25,397 nucleotides of DNA, taken from positions 1-25,397 of IMG/VR virus record IMGVR_UViG_3300025873_000042, one strand, 5' to 3'. A program made the position numbers and the translations under genes. Of the stretch, positions 14,615 through 21,168 are shown one piece after another (position 1 is the first letter of the stretch; every line of letters starts with the position of its first letter). Source of the stretch: a virus. The notes beneath the pieces were generated by a model, which saw only the letters and a list, made by a program, of their open reading frames with translations, made no database searches and was not told where the DNA came from.

Positions 14615-15420
14615 TGACTGAGACCACGACGATCCTCCGGGGTGACATCCCGAAGCCGCGCAAGGTTCCCGTCCGACGGGACTGCACCCGTTGTGGTGGC
14701 GCAGGTGGTTGGAAGGGCTGGCCCGGCTTCACCTGTTTCCGATGCAGCGGCTTCGGCAGCGACCCGGTGGACGGCAAAGACTGGAAGTTCCCAACCGGGT
14801 GGACTGACGCTGAGGTCGAAGAGTTCCTCGCGAAGAAGGAAGCCCAGCGGGAAGCCCGAGCCGAGAAGCGGAAGGCAAATCAGGTCGCTAAGGCGCAGGC
14901 CAATAAGGATGCCTTCGCCGCTGTCCACCCGGAACTGTGGGCGGCGATGGAAGCCGCCGAGGGCGGGTTCCTGTCCAGCCTCGCAATGCAGGTCACCTAC
15001 CACGGGGTTCTCAGCGACAAGCAGATCGACGCCGCCGAGCGGGCAGTCGAACACGATGCTGAGTGGGTAGCCAAGCAGGCCGTGTGGGACGCCGAGAAGG
15101 CAGCCGCCGCCGATGCCCCGACCGGCAAGGTTGAGGTCGAAGGTGAGGTCGTTTCGATGAAGTGGACCGAGGGTCGGTTCCCGGCGCACAAGATGATGGT
15201 CAAGGCCGACACCGGCTACCGGGTGTGGGTCACCGTTCCCGCTTCTCTTGATGGTCGCAGCAGCGATGATGGACGGGATTGGATTGTCGGGGTTGTGAAG
15301 GGTGACCGGGTTCGGTTCACCGCCACGCTGGAGCACAGCGACGACGATGCGACGTTTGCTTTCGGTAAGCGTCCGACAGGTGCGGAACTTGTGAGCACCG
15401 AGCCACAGGGCACCCGATAG
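14614..15420 (+). CDS. DnaJ-type zinc-motif protein with C-terminal OB-like domain
   Basis: 268 residues from the ATG in a TGATG overlap (GTG at 14611 is an alternative). Two CxxCxGxG motifs, CTRCGGAG (Cys24/Cys27) and CFRCSGFG (Cys41/Cys44), form one DnaJ-like zinc site. A long charged helix follows (about 65-100, EEFLAKKEAQREARAEKRK), then a helical middle. From about residue 170 comes a beta-rich domain: VEVEGEVVSMKWTEG, KMMVKADTGYRVWVTVP, GDRVRFTATLEHS and FAFGKRPT. The last part resembles the nucleic-acid-binding-like domain of similar proteins in actinophages. A DNA metabolism role is inferred; it is not a DnaJ chaperone because there is no J domain. Confidence 0.78.
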   Translation: MTETTTILRGDIPKPRKVPVRRDCTRCGGAGGWKGWPGFTCFRCSGFGSDPVDGKDWKFPTGWTDAEVEEFLAKKEAQREARAEKRKANQVAKAQANKDAFAAVHPELWAAMEAAEGGFLSSLAMQVTYHGVLSDKQIDAAERAVEHDAEWVAKQAVWDAEKAAAADAPTGKVEVEGEVVSMKWTEGRFPAHKMMVKADTGYRVWVTVPASLDGRSSDDGRDWIVGVVKGDRVRFTATLEHSDDDATFAFGKRPTGAELVSTEPQGTR

Positions 15421-15422
15421 AG

Positions 15423-15458
15423 TTGCATCACGCTACACGAGGCGCTATGCTGGAGTTC
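15423..15458 (+). promoter_or_regulatory. TTGCAT promoter with leaderless GTG and in-frame second start
   Basis: TTGCAT at 15423-15428, 17-base spacer, TATGCT at 15446-15451, seven bases, then GTG at 15459. A second in-frame GTG at 15492 follows AAGGAG at 15478-15483. The promoter starts three bases after the preceding stop. This is one of the two best matches in the family. Confidence 0.8.
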
Positions 15459-15491
15459 GTGACAGGGACCGACTACCAAGGAGAGAAGACA

Positions 15492-15845
15492 GTGGAGACA
15501 CCAGTTGTTCAGGATCAGGGCGTTCAGGTCGGAGACCTCTTCGCCTGCTCGTGGGGCTACGACCAGACTCAGGTCGATTTCTACGAGGTCGTCGGTTTGA
15601 CGCCTTCGGGCAAGAGCGTCAAGGTCAAGCCGGTCGAACAGGTGCGGACTAGCGCACCGGGGCCGTCTGAAACCGTGGCTCCTGTCAAGGGCAGCGCATG
15701 GGGCGAGGCCAAGACCTACCGGATCAAGGATGTGACTTGGGGCAGCGAGGTCAAGTACGCCTTCCGGGTCAGCAGTTACTCCAGCGCCTACTCGGGCGAC
15801 TGGGACGGTCAGTGGACTGTCACAGGCTGGGGGTACGGTCGATAA
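15492..15845 (+). CDS. Hypothetical phage protein (GDLF-CSWGYDQT type)
   Basis: 117 residues from GTG at 15492 with AAGGAG eight bases upstream; the leaderless GTG at 15459 would give 128 residues starting MTGTDYQGEK. The core VGDLFACSWGYDQTQVDFYEVVGLTPSGKSVKVKPVEQV is a recurrent motif in small early phage proteins, with a compact SH3-like beta pattern. The end is aromatic and Ser/Gly-rich (YSSAYSGDWDGQWTVTGWGYG). Function unknown. The TAA overlaps the next ATG (TAATG). Confidence 0.8.
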   Translation: METPVVQDQGVQVGDLFACSWGYDQTQVDFYEVVGLTPSGKSVKVKPVEQVRTSAPGPSETVAPVKGSAWGEAKTYRIKDVTWGSEVKYAFRVSSYSSAYSGDWDGQWTVTGWGYGR

Positions 15846-16015
15846 TGGCTGAGATAACGAGCGGTAAGAACCTGACCGTCATCGTGCTGGATGAGGATGA
15901 GGCCCGCCTGCTGGGCGATCACCTTGGTCACGAACCGACGTTCCCGACACACGAAGAGCGCCGACGGCTGCACGCTCTGGTAGAGGCGCTAGCCGAAGCG
16001 TTGGTGAGTGCGTGA
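15845..16015 (+). CDS. Small hypothetical protein (56 aa)
   Basis: Starts at ATG 15845 in a TAATG overlap. It is a short, largely helical acidic/basic protein: LTVIVLDEDEARLLGDHLG, then an Arg/Glu-rich helix (THEERRRLHALVEALAEALV). The size and helix pattern could suit a small regulator or partner-binding protein, but no DNA-binding motif is clear. Its TGA overlaps the next start (GTGATG). Confidence 0.7.
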   Translation: MAEITSGKNLTVIVLDEDEARLLGDHLGHEPTFPTHEERRRLHALVEALAEALVSA

Positions 16016-16221
16016 TGGCTGCCAAGCGGTACACCTACGAGCCGGTCGGCTACGACCTGTTCAGCCCGACCGGGCACGCGCCGGAGACGGGGACGGTGGT
16101 TGTGAAGACGCAGCCACACGGATGCCCGAGGAACGGCACGATGGGTCACTGTTACGTCAAGGATGCTGAGACCGACGAGTTCTATGGGCTGGTCTTGGTC
16201 AACAGTCTGGAGGCTGTGTGA
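16015..16221 (+). CDS. Small hypothetical protein (68 aa)
   Basis: ATG at 16015 overlaps the preceding TGA; GTG at 16012 is an alternative. The protein is aromatic near the start (KRYTYEPVGYDLFSP), with two Cys-containing turns (HGCPRNGTMGHCYV), and ends in a beta hairpin-like EFYGLVLVNSLEAV. It lies in a run of short co-translated genes. No family is recognised. Confidence 0.7.
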   Translation: MAAKRYTYEPVGYDLFSPTGHAPETGTVVVKTQPHGCPRNGTMGHCYVKDAETDEFYGLVLVNSLEAV

Positions 16222-16574
16222 TGACTGCCAAGTGGGAGAGGATCGAAGCCGGGCATTACGTCCACAAGTCGGACGACGGCTACACAGCGACCGTGTTCAA
16301 CGCCGGGTGGGATGGCTACTACAAATATTGGAAGTGGTGCGTTGTGGTGACCACACCAGCGGGCGAAGTGTGGTGGGACAGTGTTTACAGGGATATGAAA
16401 ACCTGTCGCTACAACGCTCTGCGCGCCATTGACCACGACCCAATGTTCAAGTATTGCGGGGTTCCCTACCCGCAGTCCGACGGTACACCGAGGGTCCGTA
16501 CCTGTACCGCCGACGACCTTGCCCGCTATCCGAAAGCGATGCTTGACTTCGTTTCGCCGGTTGGGGCTAAGTGA
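16221..16574 (+). CDS. Hypothetical protein, paralog of the gene at 24237
   Basis: 117 residues from the ATG at 16221 (GTG at 16218 also possible). The N-terminus AKWERIEAGHYVHKSDDGYTATV aligns with AEWKKVEAGRYVLTTDDRYTATV of the gene at 24237, showing a shared domain of about 40-60 residues. Here it is followed by Trp/Tyr-rich sequence (GYYKYWKWCVVVTTPAGEVWWD), a fit for a small beta sheet. The C-terminal part has three cysteines. Function unknown; the duplication hints at a modular early protein. Confidence 0.75.
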   Translation: MTAKWERIEAGHYVHKSDDGYTATVFNAGWDGYYKYWKWCVVVTTPAGEVWWDSVYRDMKTCRYNALRAIDHDPMFKYCGVPYPQSDGTPRVRTCTADDLARYPKAMLDFVSPVGAK

Positions 16575-16882
16575 TGAAACCGACGTACCTAGAACTTGAA
16601 ACCCGAGCGTTGGACGAAATAGAGAGCGACGACCACCAGCGAAACGTCCACCCCCAAGGTAGCGACTGTCCTTCTTGCAAGATGTTCTGGCTGTTGAGGG
16701 ACTGGGACACCTACGAGCGGTCGGGAGGCATCTCACGACCTAAGGGTGAGGTTCCTTTCCGCACGGACAACTTGGGGCCACTGACCCCAACCAAGTTCCA
16801 CCAGAGTCAGCGGAACTACGTCCGAGCCTCAGACTTGATCTACGGCGAGGGTAATGCCCCGCTGGTGGTGTCCGATGACTGA
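16574..16882 (+). CDS. Hypothetical protein with CxxC
   Basis: 102 residues from ATG at 16574 (TGATG overlap). An acidic helical start (YLELETRALDEIESDDHQRN) precedes HPQGSDCPSCKMFWLLRDWD. HxxxxxCxxC could contribute to a zinc site, though only two cysteines are present. The remainder is polar with LTPTKFHQSQRNYVRASDL. Function unknown. Its end overlaps the next gene by eight bases. Confidence 0.7.
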   Translation: MKPTYLELETRALDEIESDDHQRNVHPQGSDCPSCKMFWLLRDWDTYERSGGISRPKGEVPFRTDNLGPLTPTKFHQSQRNYVRASDLIYGEGNAPLVVSDD

Positions 16883-17141
16883 CCCTGACTACGAGACGCT
16901 CTACAAGGATCTCTGGCAGGGCGTCTCGCACCTTGTCCTGAACGAACGCAGCAGCCTCGGCGGGCCGTTTCGTCTTCATCTGGCTGTCCTGTTGAGGGGC
17001 GGCGAAGAGGGGCGACCGTTGACGCCGGAAAACAAGGAGCGGTTGGCTGCGCTGCTCGGTGTCCTACCTGACCCGCCTTCGTTTCGGGGGTGGCTGTCAC
17101 ATGCGCTTGCTACTCTGAGTTCCAAGGAGGGAACCCCATGA
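16875..17141 (+). CDS. Hypothetical helical protein
   Basis: 88 residues from ATG at 16875, overlapping the previous gene by eight bases. Mostly helical: DYETLYKDLWQGVSHLVLNE, FRLHLAVLLRGGEEG, ENKERLAALLGVL. No cysteines or known motif. The 3' end of the gene holds a promoter-like TACTCT element and the ribosome site for the next gene, and its stop overlaps the next ATG region by four bases. Confidence 0.7.
   Translation: MTDPDYETLYKDLWQGVSHLVLNERSSLGGPFRLHLAVLLRGGEEGRPLTPENKERLAALLGVLPDPPSFRGWLSHALATLSSKEGTP
17111..17137 (+). promoter_or_regulatory. Truncated promoter/leader relative with strong SD
   Basis: CTTGCTACTCTGAGTTCCAA resembles the -10 plus GAGTTC junction of the TTGCAT family (TACTCT at 17111-17116, GAGTTC directly after). 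The conserved GTGAC...GACTAC part is missing, and the sequence goes straight to CCAAGGAGGG and the ATG at 17138. No good -35 box is present, so it may be a ribosome-site relic rather than an active promoter. Confidence 0.35.
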
Positions 17142-17359
17142 GCATAAATACCAAACCTACATCCCCCGGATGCCTGCCGACGGGTCCACCATGCGACGAG
17201 TGTGGTGCCCCGCGTGTGCGTGACTACCCGCTAGATCCACGCAACCTGTGTCTGGGATGTCTGGACGAGGCTGACCCGATGTGGCGGGAGAAGAAAATGG
17301 GCATCAAGGTGATCGACACTCGCCCCACATGCGGCGAGTGTGGCAGGAAACTACCATGA
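17138..17359 (+). CDS. Zinc-ribbon-like small protein
   Basis: 73 residues from ATG at 17138, with AAGGAGGG just upstream. CDECGAPRVRDYPLDPRNLCLGC forms a CxxC...CxxC zinc-ribbon pattern, and a second PTCGECGRKLP sits at the C-terminus with two more cysteines. Such miniproteins in phages often bind nucleic acid or host polymerase, but no specific homologue is recognised. The stop overlaps the next ATG (ATGA). Confidence 0.75.
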   Translation: MSINTKPTSPGCLPTGPPCDECGAPRVRDYPLDPRNLCLGCLDEADPMWREKKMGIKVIDTRPTCGECGRKLP

Positions 17360-17952
17360 GCATCACAACAGCGGATCTTCACGACCGCTTTCGTACCGGT
17401 GAGCACCTGACCGAAGGCGACACCGGCTCCGACGGTCTCCGCAAGGGCGTCTCGTCGCAGATCGACTTTGCGTTGATGAACATTCTGGCTGCGTTGGAGA
17501 CGTTGGATCAGCAGATCGCTGTGGAGTTGGAAGACCCTCCGAGTGCCCGGTGCCTGTTCACATGGTTGGAGACGATCGAAGCGATCCGTCGCTCGTTGGC
17601 TTTTCATACTCCTGACATCGCGGCGGCGATAGCGAAGCAGGTCAAGTCGAACGAGCCTCAGGTGGACGTACCGTCTGCCCCGGTTGTGAAGTGGTCGAAG
17701 TCGTCCAGCCAGTGGGACAACGAAGCCCTTGAGGGGGCGGTCCGTAAGGGGCTGGTGTCTGAGGCTCGGGACGCCGGGTTGGATGAGGGCGCTGTCGGGA
17801 TCTTGAATACGACGATCACGCAACTGGGTCGCATCTACCGGCTGGCCGGGTCGAACGTCCGGTTGACGGCACTCAAAGAGTTGGACATTGACCCTGACGA
17901 ATACTGTGCTCGTGGCGAAGCGAAGCCACGGGTCCAGTTCTTCCCATCGTGA
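17356..17952 (+). CDS. Hypothetical early protein
   Basis: 198 residues from ATG at 17356 (ATGA overlap). Two regions: an N-terminal helical part (QIDFALMNILAALETLDQQI, WLETIEAIRRSLAFH) and a C-terminal part with WDNEALEGAVRKGLV, an internal helix pair, and RLTALKELDIDPDEYC. The latter segment looks like a small helical domain that recurs in actinophage proteins, although I cannot name it. Just upstream of a winged-helix gene and of the recombination/replication genes, so a role in DNA metabolism or its control is possible. Confidence 0.72.
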   Translation: MSITTADLHDRFRTGEHLTEGDTGSDGLRKGVSSQIDFALMNILAALETLDQQIAVELEDPPSARCLFTWLETIEAIRRSLAFHTPDIAAAIAKQVKSNEPQVDVPSAPVVKWSKSSSQWDNEALEGAVRKGLVSEARDAGLDEGAVGILNTTITQLGRIYRLAGSNVRLTALKELDIDPDEYCARGEAKPRVQFFPS

Positions 17953-18371
17953 CCGGGGGACAATCGTCGTTCTGGTCGGACTACACCGAGGACCAGATCA
18001 CCGACGACGTGACGGGTGGCCCGGTGGGTCGTGACCATCCCGATACTTCCAAGCGGGCTGCGGCGAAGGTCCGGTCCGGGTCGCAGCGGTACAAGGTGCT
18101 CCACTTCTTGTACGACTTGGGGGGCCAGACGGCGTTTGAGTTGTCGAAGAGGGTGACCCATGACGATGGTCGGGCGATCGCGGCGAATCAGATAGCGACG
18201 CGGTTGGGTGAGTTGCGCGACCTTGGTCTGGTGGTTCGATCACGCCAGTTCCCTGACGGACCCACGCTGGAGCGGGCTACAACGCCGGGCAACCGTGGCA
18301 TTGTCCATGAGATCACGCTAGGTGGGATCGAAGCCTTTCTAGCGGTAAGATACAGAAACGACACGAAGTAG
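17949..18371 (+). CDS. Winged helix-turn-helix DNA-binding protein
   Basis: 140 residues from GTG at 17949 (GTGA overlap). The segment DHPDTSKRAAAKVRSGSQRYKVLHFLYDLGGQTAFEL followed by AANQIATRLGELRDLGLV is a winged HTH: helix, turn, recognition helix (ANQIATRLGELRDLG), then a wing-like VVRSRQF. DTSK.AA..V..GSQR is a typical lead-in of phage HTH proteins of this kind. It may regulate the early promoters or help replication. The recognition helix is intact and there is no truncation. Confidence 0.82.
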   Translation: MTGGQSSFWSDYTEDQITDDVTGGPVGRDHPDTSKRAAAKVRSGSQRYKVLHFLYDLGGQTAFELSKRVTHDDGRAIAANQIATRLGELRDLGLVVRSRQFPDGPTLERATTPGNRGIVHEITLGGIEAFLAVRYRNDTK

Positions 18372-18387
18372 CGAAAGAGAGCAAGCC
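18346..18387 (+). promoter_or_regulatory. Candidate promoter and SD for the recombination/replication genes
   Basis: TAAGAT at 18346-18351 is a fair -10 element in a locally A-rich leader, followed by an AAAGAGAG ribosome site before the GTG at 18388. The -35 region is poor. A 5' leader of about 30 bases would result, unlike the leaderless family. Confidence 0.35.
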
Positions 18388-19032
18388 GTGGATGAGCACC
18401 AGCCAATCGAAATCCTTCTGCATCGCGTGATGACCGACATCGGCGCGGTGGAGAAGACAGGACGCAACCAGTCCCAACAGTTCAACTTCCGAACCATTGA
18501 CGACACGATGAATGCGGCGCACAAGGCGCTCACCATTCACGGCGTGATCGTCGCCCCGGAGATCGTGGACAAGTTCAGCGAACGGATCGCCACCAAGAAC
18601 GGCAACCTAGCGCAGCGCGTGGAGTTGACCGTCCGGTACCGGTTCATCGGCCCGAAGGGCGACGAGGTGTTGGCAACGGTCGCGTCGGAGGGCATCGACT
18701 ATGGGGACAAGGCCACATCGAAGGCCATGTCGATGGCGTTGAAGTATGCGCTCTTTCAGACGTTGATGATCCCCACCGAAGAAGCCGACCCTGACGCCCA
18801 GACCTACGAGATCGCTTCGGAACCGACGGTCAGCGAAGAAGAGGTCGTCCAGATCCAAAACTGGTTCATCGGTATCACCGACGACGAGCGGCGCAAGGTG
18901 CTCAAGAAGGACTTCATGGACAGGTACGGGTGCCCTCCAGTAGAGTTGCCTTCCCGCTTGATGAACGACTTCTACGATTGGGCGGGGCAGGTGCTAGCCG
19001 TGGAAGAGACGAAGGAGAAGCAGAGTGCCTAG
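18388..19032 (+). CDS. erf: ERF-family single-strand annealing protein
   Basis: 214 residues from GTG at 18388. ERF signature: KTGRNQSQQFNFRTIDDTMN (23-42), then a beta-rich middle (LTVRYRFIGPKGDEVLATV), and EGIDYGDKATSKAMSMALKY with ALFQTLMIPTEE (101-132), the conserved GDKA..KA.S.ALKY core. ERF proteins form rings on single-stranded DNA and anneal homologous strands in phage recombination and genome circularisation. The C-terminal third is acidic and helical, probably a partner-binding tail. The stop overlaps the start of the replication initiator gene by eight bases, linking recombination with replication. Confidence 0.9.
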   Translation: MDEHQPIEILLHRVMTDIGAVEKTGRNQSQQFNFRTIDDTMNAAHKALTIHGVIVAPEIVDKFSERIATKNGNLAQRVELTVRYRFIGPKGDEVLATVASEGIDYGDKATSKAMSMALKYALFQTLMIPTEEADPDAQTYEIASEPTVSEEEVVQIQNWFIGITDDERRKVLKKDFMDRYGCPPVELPSRLMNDFYDWAGQVLAVEETKEKQSA

Positions 19033-19789
19033 TCGCCTTTGGAGCGACACCGGCCCGTTCACAATCATCCCCGAATGGCTGCTGGATTCTCCCATCAGCG
19101 ACGGTGCTGTCCGGTTGTACGGGATACTTGGCCGGTACGCCAATGATGAGGACGCAGCGTGGCCGTCGCGTGGCCTGCTGGCAAAGAGGATGGGTACCAC
19201 CACAAAGTCGGTGGACCGTCGGATCGCTGAACTGGTGAAGGCTGGGGCGCTTGCTGTGGAGCATCGCCTCGCTGAGAGTCCGACCGGGAACAGGTTTCAC
19301 CGGTCGAACATCTATCACCTCAAGCGTGTAGACCCTTCGGGGGTAGGGACACAGTTGTCCCTACCTAGAGACGCTGATGTCCCCACGGTGGCGACAGTGG
19401 TGTCTCTGGGTGGGGACACTGTTGTCGCCCTGAACGAGAGCCATGAACTAGAGCCAATAGAACGAGACGTGCGCGTCGAAAAGCCAGAGGCATCTGTTCT
19501 CTGTGATCGACTCGCTGACCTGATCGCAGCGGACGGTTCCAACAGGCCGACCGTGACGAAACGGTGGATCGAAGAGATGGATCGCCTCGTCAGGATCGAC
19601 GGCTACGACATGGCAGCGGTATCGGAGATGATCGACTGGGTGACAACCGAGGACTTCTGGTCATCCAACATCCTCTCCCCGCAGAAGTTACGAAAGCATT
19701 ACCCCCGGTTGATGAAGCAGCGAAGGCGCTTGAACGGCTCAGTTGCCACCGGGCGCACCGACCGGTTGCTGGCGGTGCTTGATGACTAA
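19025..19789 (+). CDS. Replication initiator/replisome organiser with HTH domain
   Basis: 254 residues from GTG at 19025. The N-terminal 100 residues form a helix-turn-helix domain (TIIPEWLLDSPISDGAVRLY, SRGLLAKRMGTTTKSVDRRI, ELVKAGAL). A central, probably unstructured segment (about 105-145) is encoded by four DNA iterons. The C-terminal part (about 170-240) has MDRLVRIDGYDMAAVSEMI, TTEDFWSSNILSPQKLRKHY and a basic end, as in phage replisome organisers that recruit a helicase or loader. It lies between ERF and a loader-like gene, the usual replication module order. It most likely binds the iterons inside its own gene and opens the origin, as lambda O does. Confidence 0.85.
   Translation: MPSRLWSDTGPFTIIPEWLLDSPISDGAVRLYGILGRYANDEDAAWPSRGLLAKRMGTTTKSVDRRIAELVKAGALAVEHRLAESPTGNRFHRSNIYHLKRVDPSGVGTQLSLPRDADVPTVATVVSLGGDTVVALNESHELEPIERDVRVEKPEASVLCDRLADLIAADGSNRPTVTKRWIEEMDRLVRIDGYDMAAVSEMIDWVTTEDFWSSNILSPQKLRKHYPRLMKQRRRLNGSVATGRTDRLLAVLDD
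19342..19430 (+). repeat. Four iterons inside the initiator gene: candidate replication origin
   Basis: Four direct repeats start at 19342, 19364, 19387 and 19409 (spacing 22, 23, 22). Examples are GGTAGGGACACAGTTGTCCC and GGTGGGGACACTGTTGTCGC. Eleven of the first 20 columns are identical in all four, including G.GAC....G.TGTC.C. Each is a quasi-palindrome GGGACA-N4-TGTCCC; in copy 1 the arms pair perfectly over 10 bp (19342-19351 with 19356-19365). The spacing is not a multiple of three, so the repeat is kept for DNA, not protein. The sequence after them (about 19433-19500) is less GC-rich. Confidence 0.78.
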
Positions 19790-20204
19790 GGACGAAGCCA
19801 AGCAGGTTCTCCAAATGCTGCTCGGGGCGTTCCCTCGGCATGGGCTGGATGACAACGGGGTGAGGATGTGGGGGGAGTCCCTCAGCCGCTCCGATTTTGA
19901 TGTTGCCGTGGCAGCGGCTCGCCAAGTGATTCAACGAGACGAGTTCATGCCATCCATCGCGAAGTTCTCTGGCGAGATCAGGCACGCGGTGAACCTCAGC
20001 AAGCGGCGTCCTAGCAGCGACGACTGCACGAATCCCGACGGTTGTCAGGGGTGGTGGCTGAAACAGAGTGAAAGCGCAGTTGTGAACGGTGACGGTGAGG
20101 TTGTGGAGGTCAGAACTGTGGAGAAAGCAACTCCGTGCTCCGAGTGCCGACCCGACCTGTTCGCCCGGTGGAAAGACGGTTCCCTACACAAGTCGAAGAC
20201 ATGA
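19782..20204 (+). CDS. Helicase-loader-like protein
   Basis: 140 residues from ATG at 19782, overlapping the initiator gene by eight bases. The N-terminal part TKDEAKQVLQMLLGAFPRHG, VRMWGESLSRSDFDVAVAAA and DEFMPSIAKFSGEIRHA follows the pattern of G39P-type phage helicase loaders (three or four helices; W...L...D...V; F.PS...). The C-terminal part has CTNPDGCQGWW and CSECRPDLF, two Cys pairs that could bind zinc, which is not typical of that family. It probably loads a host or phage helicase at the origin. Confidence 0.7.
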   Translation: MTKDEAKQVLQMLLGAFPRHGLDDNGVRMWGESLSRSDFDVAVAAARQVIQRDEFMPSIAKFSGEIRHAVNLSKRRPSSDDCTNPDGCQGWWLKQSESAVVNGDGEVVEVRTVEKATPCSECRPDLFARWKDGSLHKSKT

Positions 20205-20998
20205 TCTACCGGGTTGGTGCTGCGTTCGTCGCATCGGTGGCGATGATTACCTGTTCGGCTGCGGGCACCGACACGGGGGCCGGTAATCTCTCTGCTGGCC
20301 CCGTGACCACCGCGGCTGTGCGGCAAGCCGTCTCTGAGCCTGTGCGTCGTGCTCAGAGCATTGTGAGCACGCACACCGTGGCTCCCGACACGAGCACGTC
20401 AAGTGATCCTCTGATGGGTACGACCAGTGGGAGCGTGAACTCCATTCAGTCCATGATGGCATCAACCACTACAATACCGCTTACTTACAACGACTTGTTG
20501 TATCACGAGTTTGCAATGTATGAGCGGGGTGGCGATGTTATAGCCCTCCAAATGCACCTTGGGTTGAAAAGTGTGGACGGTATCTACGGTCCTGTGACGA
20601 GGCGGGCGCACGTTGACTACTTCGGAGGACCACTAGCGGCGCTCGCTGTGTTCCACCCACAGGTCGTCTACCCGGTTGCGTCTGGTGACACGACCCTCGG
20701 TGAACTGATCGACCGGTACTTCCAATCCGCTGACCGGGCGTGGGCACGTCAGGTCGCGTTCTGCGAATCAAGCGCACAAACGCATCACACCGGATCGGAG
20801 GTGGTGTCGTCAGCGTTCGCGATCGGCTGGTTCCAGCACCTCGCCAAGTTCTGGGACGAACGCTCCGAGAAGGCCGGGGTGCCGGGTGCCAGCCCGTTCG
20901 ATACCGAAGCGAACGTCGCTGTCGCTGCATGGTTGCTCTATGAGGGCGGCGGTGCCCGGCATTGGAATCCATCACGAACCTGTTGGGAGACAGAATGA
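20201..20998 (+). CDS. Secreted peptidoglycan-binding transglycosylase
   Basis: 265 residues from ATG at 20201 (ATGA overlap with the loader gene). A signal peptide (MIYRVGAAFVASVAMITC) has a possible lipobox at Cys18, followed by a Ser/Thr-rich linker. Residues about 105-142 form a PG_binding_1-like domain (GGDVIALQMHLGLKSVDGIYGP, TRRAHVDYFG). Residues about 175-262 resemble lytic transglycosylases/lysozymes: ARQVAFCESS with Glu189 as probable catalytic acid, FAIGWFQHLAKFW, and EANVAVAAWLLYEGG then HWNPSRTC. An exported wall-cleaving enzyme translated with replication genes is unusual. Options are superinfection exclusion, an accessory lysin, or a virion enzyme for DNA entry. Confidence 0.82.
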   Translation: MIYRVGAAFVASVAMITCSAAGTDTGAGNLSAGPVTTAAVRQAVSEPVRRAQSIVSTHTVAPDTSTSSDPLMGTTSGSVNSIQSMMASTTTIPLTYNDLLYHEFAMYERGGDVIALQMHLGLKSVDGIYGPVTRRAHVDYFGGPLAALAVFHPQVVYPVASGDTTLGELIDRYFQSADRAWARQVAFCESSAQTHHTGSEVVSSAFAIGWFQHLAKFWDERSEKAGVPGASPFDTEANVAVAAWLLYEGGGARHWNPSRTCWETE

Positions 20999-21168
20999 CG
21001 GACATGACTGTGGACCAGATATTGGCGATGACCGAGGAAGCCATGAGGCGGTGGCGGGCCAAGCAAGAACCCGATCTGGACTTCACCGACTACGGCGACC
21101 ACAACCTGCATCCTCGCACGGGGACATGTGGGCATTGCGGCGGCACGCTCGGTGGGTGCCGATGCTGA
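20995..21168 (+). CDS. Small zinc-knuckle protein (57 aa)
   Basis: ATG at 20995 overlaps the previous TGA (ATGA). The first half is an acidic helix (MTDMTVDQILAMTEEAMRRW). The second half ends TGTCGHCGGTLGGCRC, with four cysteines in CxxC...CxC and a histidine, a compact zinc-binding pattern. Function unknown. It overlaps the secreted-protein gene downstream by seven bases. Confidence 0.72.
   Translation: MTDMTVDQILAMTEEAMRRWRAKQEPDLDFTDYGDHNLHPRTGTCGHCGGTLGGCRC

Noticed and set aside
14557-15336. 259-residue reverse frame opposite the zinc-motif gene
   Set aside because: The forward frame has CxxCxGxG motifs and coupled overlaps; the reverse has no ribosome site or known motif.
18228-18250. 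GGTTCGATCACGCC, resembling a tRNA T-arm
   Set aside because: No acceptor stem, anticodon arm or D-arm can be built around it, and it lies inside the winged-helix gene.
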